From assembly GCF_018919385.1 (NCBI RefSeq), contig NZ_JAHLMF010000011.1:124001-188000 (forward strand): a stretch of 64,000 nt of DNA, in the 5' to 3' direction. The notes beneath the pieces were generated by a model. It made no database searches and was not told where the DNA came from. It worked only from the letters and a program-made list of their open reading frames with translations. Positions 56,102 to 64,000 of the stretch are shown one piece after another (positions within the stretch are counted from its first letter, which is position 1; each line of letters begins with the position of its first letter). The stretch comes from Geomonas diazotrophica (GTDB taxonomy: Bacteria > Desulfobacterota > Desulfuromonadia > Geobacterales > Geobacteraceae). The translations under genes and the position numbers were made by a program.

Positions 56102-56776
56102 ATGCTACAGATCTGGTTGGCGTTCGTGGCCGGTTTGGCCGGCAGCTTCCACTGCATCGGGATGTGCGGCGGCATCGTGGCCGCTATCTCCCTTAAGGAC
56201 AAGGACGGGGCGCTGGGGTCAAGGCTCAAGTCCCAGCTCTTCTATAACACCGGCCGCATAGTGACCTACACGCTTTTGGGGGCGCTGGCCGGTCTGATCG
56301 GCTCGTCGCTCAACCTCATGGCCATGAAGACGGTCTTCCGCTGGTTCATGGTGGGGGCGAACCTCATGGTGATCATGGTGGGGCTCTCCTCCGCGCTGGG
56401 GCTGAGCGTTCTCAACCTCTCCACCCTGGAAGGGAGCGGCGCGCGCTTCCTTACGGTCCCGGTGAGGCGTGCCCTCGCCGCCCCCTCACCGCTCGCCTCC
56501 CTGCCCTTGGGCCTGGTGCTGGGCCTGCTCCCCTGTGGCCTGGTCTACGCGCCCCTTCTCGTCGCCGCCGGGACCGGGAGCCCCATCACCGGTGCGGCCA
56601 CCATGGCCGCCATGGGACTGGGAACGGTTCCGGTGATGCTCGGCTTCGGAACCGCCTCGAGCGCCGTCTCCGGCGCCCTCAGAAACGCCATGCTGCGCGC
56701 CGCCGGCATCGCCATCGCCTTGATGGGAGTGGCTGGCCTGTGGCGCGTCATCGGCAAGATGGCGGCGCACCATTGA
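56102..56776 (+). CDS. Sulfite exporter TauE/SafE-like membrane protein, cbb3-linked
   Basis: The 224-residue protein has six to seven helices with GSFHCIGMCGG at the N-terminus and GLLPCGLVYAPLL in the centre, the two half-repeats of the family (the Cys-containing motifs are those of the DsbD-like group found beside cbb3 genes). It may move copper or reducing equivalents across the membrane. It starts 19 bp after ccoS with AGGAGA. Confidence 0.85.
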   Translation: MLQIWLAFVAGLAGSFHCIGMCGGIVAAISLKDKDGALGSRLKSQLFYNTGRIVTYTLLGALAGLIGSSLNLMAMKTVFRWFMVGANLMVIMVGLSSALGLSVLNLSTLEGSGARFLTVPVRRALAAPSPLASLPLGLVLGLLPCGLVYAPLLVAAGTGSPITGAATMAAMGLGTVPVMLGFGTASSAVSGALRNAMLRAAGIAIALMGVAGLWRVIGKMAAHH

Positions 56777-56792
56777 TCGCCCCCCACCTCTA

Positions 56793-56884
56793 AAAGCGGT
56801 AGTGCAAAGAACGCTAAGTATCCGCGAAGAACACGAAGAATTGCCGGGGTAAACCTTTTTTGGCGTACTTTGCGTAACCGCTTT
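56793..56884. repeat. Imperfect inverted repeat between the cco locus and cobO
   Basis: 22-bp arms (AAAGCGGTAGTGCAAAG... and its complement ...CTTTGCGTAACCGCTTT) match at 18 of 22 positions across a 48-bp centre. Related half-copy at about 48250-48270. It lies just upstream of cobO. Confidence 0.6.
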
Positions 56885-56917
56885 ATAAAGGGTTAGAATA
56901 TGCGGGGAGGCCGTATC

Positions 56918-57499
56918 ATGAATAAACAGGGAAGCCCGCCGGTGCAGATACACAGGCTGGAGCCGAAGCTGAAAAAGGGACTGACCGTGGTCATCACCGG
57001 TCACGGCAAGGGGAAGACCACCTCGGCGCTGGGGATGGCGCTGCGCGCCTGCGGACACGGCATGAGGGTCTGCATCATCCAGTTCATGAAGGGGGACCTG
57101 TACGCGGGGGAGTGGGACGGGGTGAAGCTTCTGGGCGATCAGGTTGAACTGCACAAGACCGGCAAGGGGTTCTGCGGCATCCAGGGTAACCCCTACCCCA
57201 AGAGCGAGCACCGCGCCAACGCCCAGGACGCCGTGGCGCTCGCCCTGGAGAAGATGGCGTCGGGGAAATGGGACATGGTGATCCTGGACGAGATCAACAA
57301 TGCACTGCAGCTGCAACTGATCGACCTGGAGCAGGTGCTGGAGATACTGGCGCAAAAGCCGCCGCTCATGCACCTGGTTTTGACCGGCCGGGACGCGCAC
57401 CCCCTGGTGATCGACCTCGCCGACACGGTGAGCGAGGTGGTGGAGGTGAAGCACGCGTACCGCAAGGAGATCGAGCCGCAGCCCGGGGTGGATTACTGA
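56918..57499 (+). CDS. cobO: Corrinoid adenosyltransferase (CobO/BtuR type)
   Basis: The 193-residue P-loop enzyme adenosylates cob(I)alamin. It has Walker A-like GHGKGKTTSALG (about 28-39), IIQFMKGDLYAG, and ILDEINNALQLQLI. The start at 56918 has GGGGAGG upstream; an in-frame ATG at 56900 lacks one. No other cobalamin genes are nearby. Its stop overlaps the convergent REC-GGDEF gene by 7 bp. Confidence 0.94.
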   Translation: MNKQGSPPVQIHRLEPKLKKGLTVVITGHGKGKTTSALGMALRACGHGMRVCIIQFMKGDLYAGEWDGVKLLGDQVELHKTGKGFCGIQGNPYPKSEHRANAQDAVALALEKMASGKWDMVILDEINNALQLQLIDLEQVLEILAQKPPLMHLVLTGRDAHPLVIDLADTVSEVVEVKHAYRKEIEPQPGVDY

Positions 57500-58454
57500 T
57501 CCTCCCAGACGCTGACCCGGTTCCTCCCCCCCGCCTTGGATCGGTACAGGGCCCCGTCCGCCGAGCAGATGTACCACTCCACGTTGTGGTCGCGCGTCGC
57601 CAGCCCCCCCCCCACGCCGAGGCTCATGGTGACCACGCCGAACTCGGACTGGGCGTGCGGCAGGGCCTGCCCCATGAGCTCCAGCCGCAGCCGCTCGGCC
57701 AGGTGCCCCGCCAGCTCGGCACTGGTGTCGGGCAGGATGACGGCAAACTCCTCGCCGCCGTAGCGCGCCACCACCTCGCCGGCGCGCTTGAAACTCTTCC
57801 TCAACAGCTCCCCCACCAGTTGCAGACAGCTGTCCCCGGCCAGGTGCCCGTACAGGTCGTTGAACTGCTTGAAGCGGTCGATGTCGCACATGATCAGTGA
57901 GAGGTTGCGCCCGTTGCGCGTGGCGCGCTGGACCTCCGAGCGCAGCGCCTCGTCGAAATGGCGCCGGTTGGCCACCCCGGTCAGCCCGTCCTCGCGCGCC
58001 AGCACCTCGAGCTCCAGATTCTTGCGCGCCAGTTCCGCGCTCAGCTGCTCCAAGAGGTCGCCCCTGCGCTTTAGTTCCAGGTGGTTGCGCACCCGCGCCA
58101 GCACGATGGGAGGCCGGATCGGCTTGGTGAGGTAGTCGATGGCCCCAAGCTCCAGCCCCCTGGTCTCGTCCTCGTCGTTTCCCATCGCCGTCACAAAGAC
58201 CACCGGCATGCGAGCCGTCGCGGGGTCCCGCTTCAGTAGACGGCAGACCTCGTAGCCGTCCATGTCGGGCATCATGACGTCCAGAAGCACCAGATCCGGC
58301 GTATGCTCCCGCACCATCCGCATGCCGTCGGCGCCGCTCTTGGCGAAGAGGACGTCGAACTCCCCCTTGAGGATCTTGTACAGGATCTCGATGTTGGCCG
58401 CGGTGTCGTCCACGATCAGGATCTTGCCCCTTGCTGCTTGTTCCGGCTCCTCGC

Positions 58455-58458
<4 letters not shown>
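57493..58458 (-). CDS. Response regulator with diguanylate cyclase domain (REC-GGDEF)
   Basis: The 321-residue protein has a receiver domain (1-125; Asp60 in LLDVMMPDMDG, Lys112 in TKP), a linker coiled coil and a GGDEF domain with active-site GGEEF (234-238). The inhibitory site that usually reads RxxD reads R225-A-G-E228 at the exact spacing. It makes c-di-GMP when phosphorylated. Its start overlaps the stop of the hybrid kinase (ATGA), so the kinase's Hpt is the likely phosphodonor. Confidence 0.94.
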
Positions 58459-62123
<3,665 letters not shown>

Positions 62124-62351
62124 CCCGGCGAGCACTCCTCGCCACCACGCGTACGAAAACGGCCGGGGCAAAGGCTCGGCACGGTGGTCGCTCCAGTCCT
62201 CTTCGGCGCACGGGGGGGAATCTTTAATTAGCGGCATCAGGATATACGAAGCCGCGATGTCGGGATCCCCCTCCGCGTTATGGGAGGTTGCCTGCCCTTG
62301 GGGGACTGCTATACTGGCACATTGTCGTTTTTTAACAACAGGAGATCCTCC

Positions 62352-63632
62352 TTGTCAGAGCAGCGATCAAACGACGGCTATCACCGCCTGATGCGGCGGG
62401 TGAACCGGTTTCCGCAGGGGGCGCCCGAGTCGGAGCTCCTGCTCAGGATCTTTTCCATCCTGTGCAGCGAGCGGGAGGCGGTGCTCATGAGCCTGTTGCC
62501 GCTGCGCCCCTTCTCCGCGACCAAGGCCGCCCGGATCTGGAACCTTCCCACCAGGGACGCCCGGGCCCTGCTGGAAAAGCTCGCCTCCCGCTCGCTGCTG
62601 CTGGACATCGAGCGCGACGGCAGGCGTATCTACTTCCTTCCTCCCCCCATGGCCGGCTTCTTCGAGTTCTCCCTGATGCGGCTGCGCCCCGACCTGGACC
62701 AGAAGGAGCTGGCGCGGCTCTATTTTCAGTACATCAACGTCGAGGACGCCTTCATCCGCGACCTCTTTGCCGGGGGCGAGACCTCGCTCGGGCGGGTGCT
62801 GGTGAACGAGGAAGCGATTCCGGACGAGCAGGCCTGCCAGGTGCTCGACTACGAGCGCGCCAGCGAGGTGATCAAGAGCGCGAGCGACATCGCGGTGGGG
62901 CTTTGCTACTGCCGGCACAAGATGGCGCAACTGGACCGGGCCTGCGCCGCGCCGCTGGACATCTGCATGACGCTGAACCTCGCGGCGCAGTCGCTGTTAA
63001 GGCGGGGGGTGGCGCGCCGCGTGGAGAGCGCCGAGGGGCTGGACCTGCTGCAAAAGGCACGCGACCTGAACCTCGTGCAGTGCGCGGACAACGTGCAAAA
63101 GCGGGTCAACTTCGTCTGCAACTGCTGCCGCTGCTGCTGCGAGGGGCTCATCGCGGCCCGCAGGCTGGCCATCCCCAACGCCATGTACAGCACCAACTTC
63201 GTGCAGACGACGCAGGCCGACCGCTGCAGCGGCTGCGGCAGGTGCGCGGCCGTCTGCCCGGTCGGCGCGGTGACCATCAATCCCGAAGGGGTCCGGTCCC
63301 AGACCGACACCGACTTCTGCCTTGGGTGCGGGGTATGCGTGCGCAACTGCCCCACCGGCGCCCTCCGGCTCGAGCCTCGCGCCAAGCGCATCTTCACGCC
63401 GGTGAACACCGCGCACCGGCTGGTGCTCATGGCGATCGAGCGCGGCAAGCTGCAAAACCTCATCTTCGACAACCAGGCCTATCTGAGCCACCGCGCCATG
63501 GCGGCGATCCTCGGGGCGATCCTCAAACTGCCGCCGGTGCAGCGGCTCATGGCCGCCGAGCAGCTCAAGTCGCGCTACCTTGAGCGGCTTTTGGCCAAAG
63601 TGGAGGTGGACCGGTTCTCCGGGTACGACTAG
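62352..63632 (+). CDS. Winged-helix and 4Fe-4S ferredoxin-domain protein
   Basis: The 426-residue protein has an N-terminal helical/winged-helix region (about 30-115), a middle cysteine-rich domain (GLCYCRHKMAQ, CNCCRCCCEG) and a ferredoxin domain with two 4Fe-4S motifs (CSGCGRCAAVCPVGA and CLGCGVCVRNCPTGA). The start is a TTG at 62352, seven bases after AGGAG; the frame extends to 62280 without a site. It might be an Fe-S sensor that binds DNA, or an electron-transfer adaptor. I know similar proteins are annotated only by their ferredoxin domain. Confidence 0.82.
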   Translation: MSEQRSNDGYHRLMRRVNRFPQGAPESELLLRIFSILCSEREAVLMSLLPLRPFSATKAARIWNLPTRDARALLEKLASRSLLLDIERDGRRIYFLPPPMAGFFEFSLMRLRPDLDQKELARLYFQYINVEDAFIRDLFAGGETSLGRVLVNEEAIPDEQACQVLDYERASEVIKSASDIAVGLCYCRHKMAQLDRACAAPLDICMTLNLAAQSLLRRGVARRVESAEGLDLLQKARDLNLVQCADNVQKRVNFVCNCCRCCCEGLIAARRLAIPNAMYSTNFVQTTQADRCSGCGRCAAVCPVGAVTINPEGVRSQTDTDFCLGCGVCVRNCPTGALRLEPRAKRIFTPVNTAHRLVLMAIERGKLQNLIFDNQAYLSHRAMAAILGAILKLPPVQRLMAAEQLKSRYLERLLAKVEVDRFSGYD

Positions 63633-63675
63633 CCGCAGACACCTCGGTTGACTGTTGCCAAAACGCAGCAGTTAC

Positions 63676-63694
63676 TGTACGGTGTTCCTGTACA
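63676..63694 (+). promoter_or_regulatory. Candidate YefM-type operator
   Basis: TGTACG (63676-63681) and TGTACA (63689-63694), with centres 13 bp apart, 24 bp before the antitoxin ATG. E. coli YefM uses a TGTACA core in two nearby palindromes. Confidence 0.5.
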
Positions 63695-63717
63695 GCCGAC
63701 AAGGACAGGGGGAGAAG

Positions 63718-63996
63718 ATGCTGAAGACCACCTACACCAATGCCCGGGCCAACCTCGCCGGGCTTTGCGATGAAGTGACCAAAAACCGCGAGATCGTCAT
63801 CATCGATCGCCGCAGCGGTGAGAGTGTGGCCATGATAGCCGCGGACGAATTGGCCAGCCTGGTAGAGACGGCGCACCTGATGCGCTCGCCCAAGAACGCC
63901 CAGAGGCTCCTGACCGCGCTGGAGCGCGCCCTCAAGCGGGAGGGTGAACCGGAAACGGTTTCAGGACTCCGTCAGGAGTTGGGACTTGGCGGCTAA
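63718..63996 (+). CDS. Phd/YefM family antitoxin (toxin beyond the window)
   Basis: The 92-residue protein matches the family: TTYTNARANLAGLCDEV, then IVIIDRRSGESVAMIAADE, and a helical toxin-binding tail (TAHLMRSPKNAQRLLTAL). The GGGGGAG site supports the ATG at 63718; the frame extends to 63655 across the operator. The partner is expected to be YoeB or RelE-like just after 63996, but only 4 bp remain in the window. Confidence 0.9.
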   Translation: MLKTTYTNARANLAGLCDEVTKNREIVIIDRRSGESVAMIAADELASLVETAHLMRSPKNAQRLLTALERALKREGEPETVSGLRQELGLGG

Positions 63997-64000
63997 GGCC

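Overview
The window is a dense, GC-rich chromosomal segment from a deltaproteobacterium of the Geobacter/Geomonas type (Desulfuromonadota). That assignment is an inference. It rests on the gene content: a PilMNOP-style type II secretion cluster next to ftsEX, cytochrome bd and cbb3 oxidases in an otherwise anaerobic-looking gene set, citramalate synthase, hemerythrin and Hcp, and on the high G/C third-position use. No rRNA, CRISPR array, insertion sequence or phage is visible.

Layout. 1-14870 (minus strand): the end of a secreted cohesin-like protein, then a long co-oriented block that reads, in transcription order: family-2 glycosyltransferase, small membrane protein, GspF, GspE, PilM-, PilN-, PilO- and PilP/GspC-like proteins, a lipoprotein secretin with TPR and cohesin domains, two pseudopilins, FtsE, FtsX, an EnvC-like amidase activator and the protease CtpA. 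15100-15445: tRNA-Asp, tRNA-Val, tRNA-Asp. 15476-21436: HU and the proteostasis run tig-clpP-clpX-lon. 21756-25208: cydAB, an Fe-S type Rrf2 regulator, a 12-bp minisatellite and a 51-residue zinc-ribbon protein. 25362-37950: comEA-like gene, cimA, lysC, tsaE, CBS protein, nnr, acpS, TPR-metallopeptidase, dxs, ispA, xseB and xseA, all on the minus strand.

38387-48159 changes direction and character: a ParA-type ATPase with a zinc-ribbon tail and a probable leaderless start, a polysaccharide-deacetylase family protein, then a nitrosative-stress group (bacteriohemerythrin, RIC/YtfE repair protein, a 28-residue membrane peptide, a cNOR-type NO reductase norCB, and Hcp). 48547-56776 is a complete cbb3 oxidase locus (ccoN, ccoO, ccoQ, ccoP, ccoG, fixH-like, ccoI, ccoS, TauE/SafE-like). 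Here the second heme c of CcoP appears to have moved onto CcoO. 56918-64000 holds a corrinoid adenosyltransferase, a hybrid histidine kinase coupled to a REC-GGDEF protein, a winged-helix/ferredoxin protein and a Phd/YefM antitoxin cut off before its toxin.

The genes fit a metal-reducing anaerobe that meets oxygen and nitric oxide intermittently: two high-affinity oxidases, NO reduction and repair functions, and an unusual secretion system wired to the cell-division amidase machinery. The most distinctive non-coding content is several families of intergenic repeats: inverted arrays of a 7-bp GTTCTAN unit (three sites), GC-rich hairpins (several sites), a 41-bp tandem array and the 12-bp minisatellite. 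Coding calls rest on reading translated sequences by eye; no database search was run.
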